The translations under genes were made by a program, and so were the position numbers. Source: Clostridia bacterium (GTDB lineage Bacteria > Bacillota > Clostridia > Christensenellales > Aristaeellaceae). From it: DNA of 64,000 nucleotides. A model generated the notes under the pieces. That model made no database searches and was not told where the DNA came from. It saw only the letters and a program-made list of their open reading frames with translations. The first letter of the stretch is position 1, and every line of letters begins with the position of its first letter. The DNA lies in NCBI GenBank assembly GCA_017527065.1, contig JAFXQO010000028.1, forward strand, positions 51,121 to 115,120, given 5' to 3'. This document shows positions 31,347 through 40,480 of this stretch, piece by piece.

Positions 31347-34214
31347 ATGAGCGAACGCATGAAACTCTCGGCCAATCAGGACTGGACATTTTACCGCGGC
31401 GCGCCGCCGGAGCAGGCCGCGGGCAGCGGCGCGGCCCGGCGCAGCGTCGGCGTGTGGGACGTGGATTACGACGATTCCGACTGGGAGCGGGCGACGCTGC
31501 CCCACACCGTGCGGGAGGAAGCGCTTATGTGCTCCGGCGGGCGCAACTACCAGGGCGAGGCCTGGTATCGCCGCCGGTTCACGCTGCCGGCCGCCTGCGC
31601 GGGCAAGACGCTCGTCTTCGAGCTGGAAGCCTGCATGCAGCGGGCGGACGCCTGGCTGGACGGCCGGCCCCTCGGCGTGCGCGAGGGCGGCTTCCTGCCC
31701 ATGGCCTTCGACCTGACCGGCCTCGAGCCGGAGACGGAGCACCTGCTCGTTCTGAAGGTCGACAATTCCGACATGCCCGACGTGCCCCCGGGCAAGCCCC
31801 AGGGCGCGCTGGACTTCTGCTATTTCGGCGGGCTGTACCGCGACGCCTGGCTGCACGCCATGAACCCCGTTCACTTCACCAGCGCGGTCCACGCCGGGCG
31901 CGCGGCGGGGGGCGGGCTGTTCGTGCGCTGCCGCGCGGTGTCCGCGGCGCGGGCCTTTGTCTCGGTGGACGCGCATTTCGAGAACCGCTCCGGCGAGACG
32001 GCGTCCGTTTCCGTGCGGCTGCTGCTGGACGGGGAAACCGTGTGGGCCGGGGAAACGGCGGCCATCCCGGCGGGCGGCGAGCGCGTGGAGAAGGCGTCCT
32101 TCGAGGTGGAAAATCCCCGCCTGTGGCACCCGCTGCATCCGAATCTCTACGCCCTCACGGCGCGCCTTGTGAAGGACGGAAAGGTGATCGACGAAGTGAC
32201 CGAGCGCATCGGCATCCGCTCGATCGAGTTCCGGCCGGAGGGCTTTTTCATCAACGGCGAGAAGCTGTACCTGGACGGGGCGAACCGGCACCAGGAATAC
32301 GCCTACGTGGGCTTCGCCATACCGGACGGGCTGCAGCGCCGCGACGTGTATCTTTTGCGCAAGGCCGGCATCGTTTCGATCCGCCTGGCGCACTATCCCC
32401 AGGACCGGGCGTTCATGGACGCCTGCGACGAGCTGGGCGTGCTGTGCGTCATTCCCACGCCGGGCTGGCAGATCCACCCAAGCTCCGTGCTGTTCGACGA
32501 GCGCTCCTACGAGAACACCCGCCGGCTGATCCGCATGAACCGGAACCATCCCAGCGCCTGCCTGTGGGAGCCCATACTCAACGAGACCGACTATCCCGCC
32601 TACTTCGCGCAGAAGCAGCTGGAGATCGTGCGGGAGGAGCTGGGGCCGGAGGCAGCCTGGGCGGCCTGCGACAGTCACTACGCCTACGCGGCGCATTACC
32701 CCGTGATCTACGGCCGGCGGCCTTCGCCGGGGCGGGCCCGCTACATCCGCGAGTACGGCGACAACTGGACCGAGCAGTTCGGCCCCATGAAGACGCTGCG
32801 GCGCGTGCGCCGGGGGCCGGACGTGAGCTTCTACGCCGGCGGCGAACGGGCCATGATCCGCTCGGCGCAGGAGCATTTCGAGGAATACGCGCTGCACCGC
32901 ATGGATGAAACCCTCTCCGGCGCGGCCATGTGGGCGGGCATCGACCACAACCGCGGCTACGAGAACAGCGAGGCGGCCGTGGGCATGCTGGACATCCAGC
33001 GCCTGCCGAAGTACGCCTATTACCTCACCATGGCCCAGCAGGACATGTCTGACGCCGGGCCGGTGTGCTTCATCGCCAACGAGTGGACGGAACGATCCCC
33101 CCGGGACGTGTCGGTGTACACCAACGCCCCGGCGGCGCGTCTGCTGCTGAACGGGCGGGAAATCGCCCGGCTGACCGCGGCGGAGGGCTGGGCGAACGCG
33201 CATGTGTACAGCGAAGAGCTGGCCGGACGCCCGCTGCCGGAGGCCGCGCATCCCCCCATCGTGTTCAAAGACGTGCCGTGGGAGCCGGGCGCGCTGCGGG
33301 CCGAGGCGCTCAGCGGGGACGGCGTCGTCGCATGCTGCGAGGTCAGGACGCCCGGCGCGCCGGTCAGGCTGCGCCTCGCGCCTCAGTGGGCCGGCGAAAA
33401 CCGGTGGATCGCGGACGGGGCAGATCTTCTGATGGTGCATGCGTTCGTCGAAGACGCCGACGGCACGACGGTGACATCCGCCGAGCCCACGGTGCGCTTT
33501 TCCGTCGAGGGCGGCGCGGAAATCGTGGGGGCCGGCCTGCCCTGGGCGAAGGCCAATCCCATGAAGGCGGAAGCGGGCGCGGCCTGCGCGCTGCTGCGGG
33601 CAGGCCTCCGGCCGGGCCGGGTGATCCTGACGGCGGAGGCCGAGGGGCTGGAGCCCGCCCGCCTCGCCCTGGAGACGGCCGAAAACCCGCTGCCGGCGCT
33701 CCCCGGGCGCGTCTGCGGCGCGGAAGGCCGGCGCATCTTTCCCGCCGACGCGCGGGAATTCTTCTCCGAGCGGCAGTCGCTCAAGCAGGAGCCCTGGTTC
33801 CAGTACGACCTGGGACGGGACAAGCCCTGCGCGGCGTCCTCCGCGAAGCCGGGCGCAGGCCCCGGCAATATCAACCAAGGCGTCATCCGCGAGCCGTGGA
33901 TCGCGTCAGACGCGGCGCTGCCGCAATGGTGGCAGGCCGACCTGGAGGAAGCGGCGCAGGTGTCCGGCCTCACCGTGCGCTGGTATAACGACGGGCTGTG
34001 GTACGACTACGCCGCCGAGACCTCGCTGGACGGCGAAAACTGGACGCCCGCGGCGCAGGGGCGCGCCTCCGGGCAGAGCGACCTGCCGGTGCGCTTCCCC
34101 TCGGCCGTCAGGGCGCGCTATGTGCGCGTGGTGGTGAACGGCGTGACGGGCGACGAGCCGGCGGGCATGTATCTTGTGGAAATCTACGGCGAAAAAGAAC
34201 ACAGAGAGCCTTAG
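31347..34214 (+). CDS. Glycoside hydrolase family 2 (beta-galactosidase-like) with C-terminal F5/8C domain
   Basis: A 955-residue GH2 enzyme. The sugar-binding domain (residues 40-170) contains YQGEAWYRRRF; an immunoglobulin-like domain follows. The barrel starts at GFFINGEKLYLDGANRHQE. The acid/base glutamate is in NHPSACLWEPILNE and the likely nucleophile in YIREYGDNW. After the barrel come extra beta domains, and the last 140 residues look like a discoidin (F5/8C, CBM32-like) module, WWQADLEEAAQVSGLTVRWY. No signal peptide. It is the last operon gene and ends at a terminator. Galactoside is the default substrate, though GH2 also covers glucuronidases and mannosidases. Confidence 0.85.
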   Translation: MSERMKLSANQDWTFYRGAPPEQAAGSGAARRSVGVWDVDYDDSDWERATLPHTVREEALMCSGGRNYQGEAWYRRRFTLPAACAGKTLVFELEACMQRADAWLDGRPLGVREGGFLPMAFDLTGLEPETEHLLVLKVDNSDMPDVPPGKPQGALDFCYFGGLYRDAWLHAMNPVHFTSAVHAGRAAGGGLFVRCRAVSAARAFVSVDAHFENRSGETASVSVRLLLDGETVWAGETAAIPAGGERVEKASFEVENPRLWHPLHPNLYALTARLVKDGKVIDEVTERIGIRSIEFRPEGFFINGEKLYLDGANRHQEYAYVGFAIPDGLQRRDVYLLRKAGIVSIRLAHYPQDRAFMDACDELGVLCVIPTPGWQIHPSSVLFDERSYENTRRLIRMNRNHPSACLWEPILNETDYPAYFAQKQLEIVREELGPEAAWAACDSHYAYAAHYPVIYGRRPSPGRARYIREYGDNWTEQFGPMKTLRRVRRGPDVSFYAGGERAMIRSAQEHFEEYALHRMDETLSGAAMWAGIDHNRGYENSEAAVGMLDIQRLPKYAYYLTMAQQDMSDAGPVCFIANEWTERSPRDVSVYTNAPAARLLLNGREIARLTAAEGWANAHVYSEELAGRPLPEAAHPPIVFKDVPWEPGALRAEALSGDGVVACCEVRTPGAPVRLRLAPQWAGENRWIADGADLLMVHAFVEDADGTTVTSAEPTVRFSVEGGAEIVGAGLPWAKANPMKAEAGAACALLRAGLRPGRVILTAEAEGLEPARLALETAENPLPALPGRVCGAEGRRIFPADAREFFSERQSLKQEPWFQYDLGRDKPCAASSAKPGAGPGNINQGVIREPWIASDAALPQWWQADLEEAAQVSGLTVRWYNDGLWYDYAAETSLDGENWTPAAQGRASGQSDLPVRFPSAVRARYVRVVVNGVTGDEPAGMYLVEIYGEKEHREP

Positions 34215-34219
34215 CAGAG

Positions 34220-34257
34220 AAAAAGGCGCGGCCCATTTCCGCGGGCAGCGCCTTTTT
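34220..34257 (+). terminator. Terminator after the GH2 gene
   Basis: A 10-bp stem (34220-34229 with 34248-34257), inner GCCC/GGGC pairing, and TTTTT at the end of the right arm. The left arm begins AAAAA, so it can also serve the convergent gene at 34287. Confidence 0.8.
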
Positions 34258-34286
34258 CATTTGTTTTTGGACCGGCTCCCTTCCCG

Positions 34287-35381
34287 TCAGTCGAAATAGA
34301 CGGGCTTGCCGGTGGCGGCGGAGGTGTAAACGGCTTCCAGGATCTGCGTCACCACGTAGGCCTGCTCGGGCTTGGTGATGAGGGGCTTGCTGTCGTCCAT
34401 CACGTGCTCGATCCACATGCGCGCCTCGATCTCCTGGGGCTTGCCGCCGGCGGATCCCTCGTAGAAGTCCACGCCGCCCGCCTGCAGGTCGGGCTCGGTC
34501 ACATACAGCTTGGAGAACCGCTCGCCGTTGATGCGCAGGCCGCCGTCCTCGCCCAGGGTGTCCGCGCCGGCCTTGTCGCCACAGAGGATGATCTTGCAGT
34601 CGTCCGCCCGCAGCGTGTTCAGCGCCCAGCTGGCGTCCAGGCTGATGAGCGCGCCGTTTTTCATCCGCACGAAGCCGAAGGCGGAATCCTCCACCGTGAA
34701 CTTCTTCGGGTCCCAGGGGCCCCAGGGATTGGCGGCGTTTTCGTTGTCGGCCAGCTTTCGGAAGGTGGCGCCCATGACCATGGCGGGCTCGTAGTTGTCC
34801 ATCTCCCACAGCGTCAGGTCCAGCGCGTGGGTGCCGATGTCGATCAGCGGGCCGCCGCCCTGGTTTTCGGCGTCCAGGAACACGCCCCAGGTGGGCACGC
34901 CCCGGCGGCGCACCGCCATGGCCCGCGCGAAGTAGACCTCGCCCAGGTCGCCGTGCTCCATGCACTGCTTCAGATAGCGGCTGGCGGGCTTGAAGCGGCT
35001 CTGGTAGCCGATGGTCAGCTTTTTGCCGGTGCGCTTGGCCGCGTCCAGCATCTTCTTCGCCTCGGCCGAGTTGATGGCCATGGGCTTTTCGCACATCACG
35101 TGCTTGCCGGCCTCCAGCGCGTCCACGGTGATGAAGGAATGCTGCCGGTTGGGCGTCAGCACATGCACCACGTCGATGTCCTTGCGGGCGAGGAGCTCCC
35201 GGTAATCCGTACAGACGGACGCGCCCTCGACGCCGTATTCCTTCGCGGCCCTGACCGCGCGCTCCTCAATGATGTCGCAGAAGGCGACCATCTCGACCTG
35301 GGGCAGTTTCTTCAGCGAGGGCATGTGCTTGGCGTTGGCGATGCCGCCGCAGCCGATGATGCCGATTCTCACCTTATCCAC
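34287..35381 (-). CDS. Gfo/Idh/MocA family oxidoreductase
   Basis: A 364-residue NAD(P)-dependent sugar or polyol dehydrogenase. It has GIIGCGGIANAKHMP at the N-terminus, the catalytic lysine in VMCEKPMAIN, and GGGPLIDIGTHALDL with the conserved Asp and His. The GTG at 35381 is chosen because AAGGAGGG lies eight bases upstream; the ATG further up at 35459 is in the promoter region. The gene converges on the glycosidase operon and diverges from the ABC operon, so it could be co-regulated with sugar import. The substrate is unknown. Confidence 0.87.
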   Translation of the reverse strand: MDKVRIGIIGCGGIANAKHMPSLKKLPQVEMVAFCDIIEERAVRAAKEYGVEGASVCTDYRELLARKDIDVVHVLTPNRQHSFITVDALEAGKHVMCEKPMAINSAEAKKMLDAAKRTGKKLTIGYQSRFKPASRYLKQCMEHGDLGEVYFARAMAVRRRGVPTWGVFLDAENQGGGPLIDIGTHALDLTLWEMDNYEPAMVMGATFRKLADNENAANPWGPWDPKKFTVEDSAFGFVRMKNGALISLDASWALNTLRADDCKIILCGDKAGADTLGEDGGLRINGERFSKLYVTEPDLQAGGVDFYEGSAGGKPQEIEARMWIEHVMDDSKPLITKPEQAYVVTQILEAVYTSAATGKPVYFD

Positions 35382-35429
35382 GGGATATCCCTCCTTGATA
35401 ACGGGCCTCGCGGGCCTGGGTTTGGCTCT

Positions 35430-35459
35430 ATTATACTGTAAACGGGGGGTTTTTTTCAA
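35430..35459 (-). promoter_or_regulatory. Promoter of the Gfo/Idh/MocA gene
   Basis: On the reverse strand TTGAAA (35454-35459), 18 bp, TATAAT (35430-35435). Confidence 0.6.
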
Positions 35460-35489
35460 GACCGATCCCCGCGGAAGGCGGAAAAAACA

Positions 35490-35518
35490 TTGACATCGGT
35501 TCCGGCGTTGTTTATAAT
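35490..35518 (+). promoter_or_regulatory. Full-consensus sigma-A promoter of the ABC sugar operon
   Basis: TTGACA at 35490-35495, exactly 17 bp, TATAAT at 35513-35518. Transcription should start near 35525, so the ATG at 35526 would be leaderless; the TTG at 35586 with GGAGGGG is the better start. Confidence 0.85.
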
Positions 35519-35585
35519 ATAGCCAATGAACAATCCTTTAACAAACGTGGCGTCCGGCCCGGACGCCGCTCCGGAGGGGATCATA

Positions 35586-36542
35586 TTGGTTTCGACGAAC
35601 AGACTGCGTCCGCGGCGGAGCTCCTTCCGCTCCTATTTCCGGAAAAACTACGACATGTACCTCCTGCTCGTTCCGGGGCTGATCTACGCGGTGGTCTTCA
35701 AACTGCTGCCCCTGCTGGGTATTTCCATCGCCTTTGTGGACTACAACATGTTCGCGGGCTCGAATCCCATTCAGGCCATTCTCAAGAGCGAATTCGTGGG
35801 CTGGCACAACTTCGTGCGCGTGTTCCGCAAGACGGAGTTTCTGCAGGCCCTGCGCAACACCTTCATCATCAGCTTCATGAAGATCGGCTGCGTGTTTCCC
35901 CTGCCCATCGTCTTCGCGCTCATCATCCACAGCGTCAGCGCGATGCGCTTCAAGAAAGTCGTTCAGACCATCATCTACCTGCCCCATTTCTTCTCCTGGG
36001 TGGTCGTCTCCGGCATCTTCATGTCCATCCTGTCCAGCACCGGCATCGTGAACACAGTCCTGCAAAACTGGGGGCTGACAAAGGAGCCCGTGCTCTTTTT
36101 CATGGACCAGAAGATCTTCCGGTGGCTCCTGGTGTTCACCGACGCCTGGAAGGAGGTCGGCTGGAGCACCATCGTGTACCTGGCGGCGCTCACGGGCGTC
36201 GACCAGGAGCTCTACGAGGCAGCCGTCATCGACGGCGCGCGCCGGTTCCAGCAGCTGATCTACATCACCCTGCCCAGCATCCTCTCCACCATCATCCTCA
36301 TGCTGGTGCTGCGGGTGGGCTCCATCATGGACGCCGGCTTCGGGCAGATCCTGGTCATGTACAACCCCACGGTGTACAAGGTGGCCGACATCATCCAGAC
36401 CTATGTGTACCGCATCGGCCTGGGCAAGATGGACTTCAGCCTGGGCACGGCGGTGGGCCTGTTCAACTCGGTGGTGGCCCTGGTGCTGGTGCTGGGAACA
36501 AACCTGGCCAGCCGCCGGCTCACCGGCAAGAGCGTTTGGTAA
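35586..36542 (+). CDS. ABC sugar transporter permease, LplB type
   Basis: A 318-residue inner-membrane permease with about six helices, starting YDMYLLLVPGLIYAVVFKLLP. The ATPase-docking EAA loop is ELYEAAVIDGARRFQQLIYITLP. It pairs with the next gene to form the channel of a polysaccharide or oligosaccharide importer. I choose the TTG at 35586, six bases after GGAGGGG, because the ATG at 35526 lies at the predicted transcription start. No ATPase gene is present; this subgroup normally shares an MsmK-type ATPase encoded elsewhere. Confidence 0.9.
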   Translation: MVSTNRLRPRRSSFRSYFRKNYDMYLLLVPGLIYAVVFKLLPLLGISIAFVDYNMFAGSNPIQAILKSEFVGWHNFVRVFRKTEFLQALRNTFIISFMKIGCVFPLPIVFALIIHSVSAMRFKKVVQTIIYLPHFFSWVVVSGIFMSILSSTGIVNTVLQNWGLTKEPVLFFMDQKIFRWLLVFTDAWKEVGWSTIVYLAALTGVDQELYEAAVIDGARRFQQLIYITLPSILSTIILMLVLRVGSIMDAGFGQILVMYNPTVYKVADIIQTYVYRIGLGKMDFSLGTAVGLFNSVVALVLVLGTNLASRRLTGKSVW

Positions 36543-36555
36543 GGGGGGCGGGCAT

Positions 36556-37455
36556 ATGGCAATCATCGAAACCCGGCGTCCCTACCACTACGCGCTGGAA
36601 GCGCTCAAATACATCGTGCTGGTGATCTTCGCCCTCACGACGCTTCTGCCCTTCGTGAACCTGATCGCCAAGAGCCTGTCCGGCGAGGCGGCCGTCATTT
36701 CCGGCCGCGTGGGCCTCTGGCCCCTGGACCCCACGATCCAGACCTACCGCTACGTGCTGCAGGGGCACACGTTTTTCAGCGCCTTCAAGGTGAGCGTGAT
36801 CATCACCGTGCTGGGCGGCCTGGCGGCGGTCGTCGTGACGGCCATGTCGGCCTATCCCCTCTCCCGCACGACCTTCCGCGGGCGCAAGGGCTTCCTCTAC
36901 ATGTGGATCTTCATCATGCTGTTCAACGGCGGCATGGTGCCCAACTACATGCTCTACCGCTACCTGGGGCTCATGGACAGCTACTGGTGTCTGATCCTGC
37001 CGCACCTGGTGAGCGTTTACAACATGCTGCTCATCAAGAACTACTTCGAGACGCTGCCCGACAGCCTGGAGGAGGCCGCCCGCATCGACGGGGCGAACAA
37101 CATGCGGGTGCTCTTCCAGATCATCCTGCCCATCTCGCTGCCCATGCTGGCCACCATCACGCTGTTCTACGCCGTGGCCTACTGGAACGACTACTTCACC
37201 GCCCGCATGTACATCTCCAGCCTCAACAAGAGGCCATTGCAGCTCTACCTCTACGACCTCATCAACAACGCGCTGCAGATCATGAACGACGGCATGAACA
37301 CCGGCTCCGTCAACGCGGACGACCTGATGAACCTCACGCCCGAGTCCGTGCGCGCCGCGGCCATCACACTGTCCACCATCCCCATCCTGCTGCTGTATCC
37401 GCAGCTGCAGAAGTATTTCGTGACCGGCATCGTGGTCGGTTCCGTCAAGGGCTGA
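36556..37455 (+). CDS. ABC sugar transporter permease, YtcP type
   Basis: A 299-residue second permease of the same importer. The N-terminus is YALEALKYIVLVIFALTTLLPFVNLIAKS, with about six helices. The EAA loop is SLEEAARIDGANNMRVLFQIILP. The C-terminus ends KYFVTGIVVGSVKG, typical of this family. It starts 13 bases after the first permease with GGGGGG as a poor but present ribosome site. The binding-protein gene follows by 68 bases. Confidence 0.9.
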   Translation: MAIIETRRPYHYALEALKYIVLVIFALTTLLPFVNLIAKSLSGEAAVISGRVGLWPLDPTIQTYRYVLQGHTFFSAFKVSVIITVLGGLAAVVVTAMSAYPLSRTTFRGRKGFLYMWIFIMLFNGGMVPNYMLYRYLGLMDSYWCLILPHLVSVYNMLLIKNYFETLPDSLEEAARIDGANNMRVLFQIILPISLPMLATITLFYAVAYWNDYFTARMYISSLNKRPLQLYLYDLINNALQIMNDGMNTGSVNADDLMNLTPESVRAAAITLSTIPILLLYPQLQKYFVTGIVVGSVKG

Positions 37456-37523
37456 CGCCCGCCCTGCGCTGAATTCCGTTTTCGGGAGCGATCCCGAGAG
37501 AAATTAGTAAAGGAGAGACACCC

Positions 37524-39065
37524 ATGAAGAAGACCGTATCGTTCCTTCTGGCCCTGGTCATGGTGCTGAGCCTCGCCTCCGTGGCGGGCGGCCTGGCCGA
37601 CACGCCCGAGTACAAGGGCGAGCTCAAGTACCTGACCCAGTACTGCGCCACCGACCCCAACGAGGAGCCCCCGGCCAAGGTCATCGAAGAGCTGACCGGC
37701 TACAAGGTGACGTATTATATGCTGCCCTCCGAAGGCGCCGACGAGAAGCTCAACCTGGAGATCAGCAGCGGCGCGGAGTACGACATCATGCGCATCTCCG
37801 TGAACCAGTTCCGCACGCTCGCCCCCAAGGGCGCGCTGGTCGACATCAGCCCCTATCTGGAAAACACCACCTACCTGAAGGACATCATGAACGACCTTGA
37901 ATGGTCCGCCGCGGCCGTGAACGGCAAGATCGTGGGCATCCCGCAGTTCGACGCTTACTACGTGTCCGGCGGCGTGGTGTACAACACCCGCCTGTTCGAG
38001 GAAGCCGGCTTCAAGCTGGACGAGGAGAATCCCGACCGCCAGCTGACCCGCGACGAATTCGTTGAGATCCTGCGGGGCGTGAAGGCGACCAATCCCGACG
38101 TCATCCCCTACACCGGCCGCTCCGCCATCGAGGGCCCCATCGCCTCCTCCTTCGGCATCGTCACCCACGACTGGCAGCCCGACGTGGACGGCTCCATCGT
38201 GTACCGCTTCCTGCATTCCAACATGAAGGACTACATCGCCTTCATGCACAGCCTGTATGAGGAAGGCCTGATCGACGTCGAATGGCCCGTGAACATGGGC
38301 GAGAACGTGGACCAGAAGTTCACCACCGCCCAGGCCGCCGCGTTCAACCACGGCTGGGTCATCACCGGCCAGGTCAACGCGCTGAAGGAATCCACCGGCG
38401 ACAGCGTGGACTACCTCTGGCCCCTCTCCGATGAAAACGGCCTGACCCGCTTCGCCTCCAACAAGGGCGTGACCGCCTTCGGCTGCATCCCCGTGACCTG
38501 CAAGCAGGTCGAGGCCGCCATCGACTTCCTCGACTGCCGCGCCGAGCCCGAGACCTTCCTGCACAGCTTCATCGGCTATGAGAACGAGCAGTGGGAGTAT
38601 CGCGACACCGACGGCGACGGCGAGCTGGAATACTGGCCCATCCTCGACCGCGAGCCCGGCTTCACCCCCTGGAACAACGGCCACTACTTCAACATCGTGA
38701 ACAGCCCCGCCTCCTTCACCTCCATGTGGCTGGCCCGCGCGCGCAAGGGCGCCGTCCAGTACGAGGCCACTGTGAAGCAGAACGGCTATCCCCAGGACAA
38801 CTGGGTCGACTCCGCGCTGTGCTACGCGCCGCCGATGGAGGCCATCTCCAAGTACACCCAGGCCCTGAACACCTTCACCAGCGACTACATCCTCGAGTGC
38901 ATCGCCGGCACCCGCAGCGTCGATGAGTACGACGCGGTCGTCGACGAGTTCCTTGCAGAGGGCGGCCAGGATATGATCGACGAGGTCGCCGAGTATCTGC
39001 GCGAGAACGCCGACCTGCTGAACATCAGCGTCGAGAGCATCAAGGACAGCAACATCTACAAGTAA
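37524..39065 (+). CDS. Extracellular sugar-binding protein of the ABC importer
   Basis: A 513-residue solute-binding protein of the LipO-like type. It has a clear signal peptide with cleavage likely at GGLA-DTPE near residue 25, then the two-lobed binding fold (GIPQFDAYYVSGGVVYNTRLFEEAGFKL, DREPGFTPWNNGHYF). Unlike most Gram-positive binding proteins there is no lipobox cysteine, so how it stays at the membrane is unclear. An AAAGGAG site precedes the ATG. A hairpin follows at 39085-39127 and could raise its mRNA level relative to downstream genes. Confidence 0.88.
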   Translation: MKKTVSFLLALVMVLSLASVAGGLADTPEYKGELKYLTQYCATDPNEEPPAKVIEELTGYKVTYYMLPSEGADEKLNLEISSGAEYDIMRISVNQFRTLAPKGALVDISPYLENTTYLKDIMNDLEWSAAAVNGKIVGIPQFDAYYVSGGVVYNTRLFEEAGFKLDEENPDRQLTRDEFVEILRGVKATNPDVIPYTGRSAIEGPIASSFGIVTHDWQPDVDGSIVYRFLHSNMKDYIAFMHSLYEEGLIDVEWPVNMGENVDQKFTTAQAAAFNHGWVITGQVNALKESTGDSVDYLWPLSDENGLTRFASNKGVTAFGCIPVTCKQVEAAIDFLDCRAEPETFLHSFIGYENEQWEYRDTDGDGELEYWPILDREPGFTPWNNGHYFNIVNSPASFTSMWLARARKGAVQYEATVKQNGYPQDNWVDSALCYAPPMEAISKYTQALNTFTSDYILECIAGTRSVDEYDAVVDEFLAEGGQDMIDEVAEYLRENADLLNISVESIKDSNIYK

Positions 39066-39084
39066 TCGCATTCCATCGCGAATC

Positions 39085-39127
39085 CGCGCGCCGCGACGCC
39101 CGGGATCACCCGGCGCTGCGGCGCGCG
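39085..39127 (+). terminator. Intercistronic hairpin after the binding-protein gene
   Basis: A long GC-rich near-palindrome (39085-39104 with 39109-39127, one mismatch or bulge, 4-base loop) without a T tract. It fits partial termination or mRNA stabilisation in the middle of the operon rather than full termination. Confidence 0.55.
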
Positions 39128-39150
39128 TCTGTCAGGAGGTTTGTTTCATC

Positions 39151-40455
39151 GTGGATATCGTATTTTCCAGAACGCTTCCCCTGCGCTACGATGTGGACGT
39201 GCTGGTGCTGGGCGGCGGCCCCGCGGGCTGCGCGGCGGCCATCGCGGCGGCGCGCCAGGGCGCGAAGGTGCTGCTGGTCGAGGCCCAGGCGGCCCTGGGC
39301 GGCATGGGCACCACGGGCATGATCCCGGCGTTCATGACCTTCGGCGATGGAGAGCATTTCCTCGCCGCCGGCCTCGGCCGCGAATTCCTGGACCGCATGT
39401 GGCAGATCGGCGGCGTGACGCCCGGCCAGGGCATGAGCTACTCCATCCGCGCCGAGGCGCTCAAGCGCGCCTACGACGAGATGGTGGCGGAAGCCGGGGT
39501 CGAGCTGCTGCTCATGACGCGGCTCACCGCCGTGGAGACCCAGGGCGGGCGCATCGAGTACTGCGTGCTCGCCGCCCAGCGGGGCATGTACGCCGCCCGG
39601 GCGAAGGTCTACATCGACTGCACGGGCGACGGCAACCTGGCCGCCTGGGCCGGCGCGCCCTGCGAGATGGGCGACGAAAACGGCCCCTGCATGCCCGCCA
39701 CGCTGTGCGGCCTCTGGAGCGACATCGACTTCAGCCGCCGCGCCATCCGCGACGACGCCCGCATCCAGGAGGCCTATGACAACGGCGTGTTCGAGAAGCT
39801 CGATCTGCACTTCTCCGGTATGTGGCAGATATACGATCACGTGGGCGGCAGCAACACGGGCCACGCCTTCGACGTGGACGCCACCGACGAGACCTCTCTC
39901 ACCGAGGCCCTGGTCTACAGCCGCCGGCTCTACGCCCAGATCGAGCGCTACTACCACGAGTACATCCCCGGCTTCGAGAAGGCCCAGCTGGTGGCCACGG
40001 CCGCGCTGATGGGCATCCGCGAATCCCGCCGGATCGTGGGCGAATACGTGCTGAATATGGACGATTACCTGGCGCGCCGTTCCTTCCCGGATGAGATCGG
40101 TCGCTACTGCTACAATGTGGACATCCACCCCAGCGCCCGCAACAGGGAGGCCTTCGAGGCGTTCAAGCGGGTGTTCGAGGGCAAGCGCTACAAGCCGGGC
40201 GAGAGCTACGGCGTGCCCTTCCGCGCGCTGCTGCCCAAGGGCGTGGACAACCTGCTCGTCGCCGGGCGCTGCGTCTCCACCGACCGGCCCATGCAGTCCT
40301 CCATGCGGGTGATGCCGGGCTGTTACATCACCGGCCAGGCCGCCGGCGTGGCCGCGGGCCTGTGCGTCAAGGGCGGCTTCCTGCCCCACGACACCGCCGT
40401 CGCCGACGTGCGCCGGGAACTGCGCGGCATGAAGATGTATCTTCCGGACGTATAA
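39151..40455 (+). CDS. FAD-dependent oxidoreductase
   Basis: A 434-residue flavoprotein of the FAD_oxidored group. The dinucleotide motif VLVLGGGPAGCAAAIAAARQG is at residues 17-37, followed by LLVEAQAALGGMGTTGMIP. The C-terminus has LLVAGRCVSTDRPMQSSMR and CYITGQAAGVAA, which close over FAD. Start is GTG at 39151, 11 bases after AGGAGG. Located downstream of sugar-import genes, it probably oxidises or rearranges an imported compound, but the substrate cannot be named. Confidence 0.85.
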   Translation: MDIVFSRTLPLRYDVDVLVLGGGPAGCAAAIAAARQGAKVLLVEAQAALGGMGTTGMIPAFMTFGDGEHFLAAGLGREFLDRMWQIGGVTPGQGMSYSIRAEALKRAYDEMVAEAGVELLLMTRLTAVETQGGRIEYCVLAAQRGMYAARAKVYIDCTGDGNLAAWAGAPCEMGDENGPCMPATLCGLWSDIDFSRRAIRDDARIQEAYDNGVFEKLDLHFSGMWQIYDHVGGSNTGHAFDVDATDETSLTEALVYSRRLYAQIERYYHEYIPGFEKAQLVATAALMGIRESRRIVGEYVLNMDDYLARRSFPDEIGRYCYNVDIHPSARNREAFEAFKRVFEGKRYKPGESYGVPFRALLPKGVDNLLVAGRCVSTDRPMQSSMRVMPGCYITGQAAGVAAGLCVKGGFLPHDTAVADVRRELRGMKMYLPDV

Positions 40456-40480
40456 AGGGCAGGATGGGAGAAATGAAACC

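Noticed and set aside
28482-33878. A 1798-codon open frame on the reverse strand, and similar giants at 6314-9619 (reverse) and 59321-62887 (forward)
   Set aside because: They lie antisense to clearly recognisable enzymes, have low-complexity Arg/Ala/Gly/His-rich translations and arise from high GC content.
35526-35585. ATG at 35526 as permease start
   Set aside because: It lies eight bases after the -10 box, at the predicted transcription start, with no ribosome site; TTG at 35586 has GGAGGGG.
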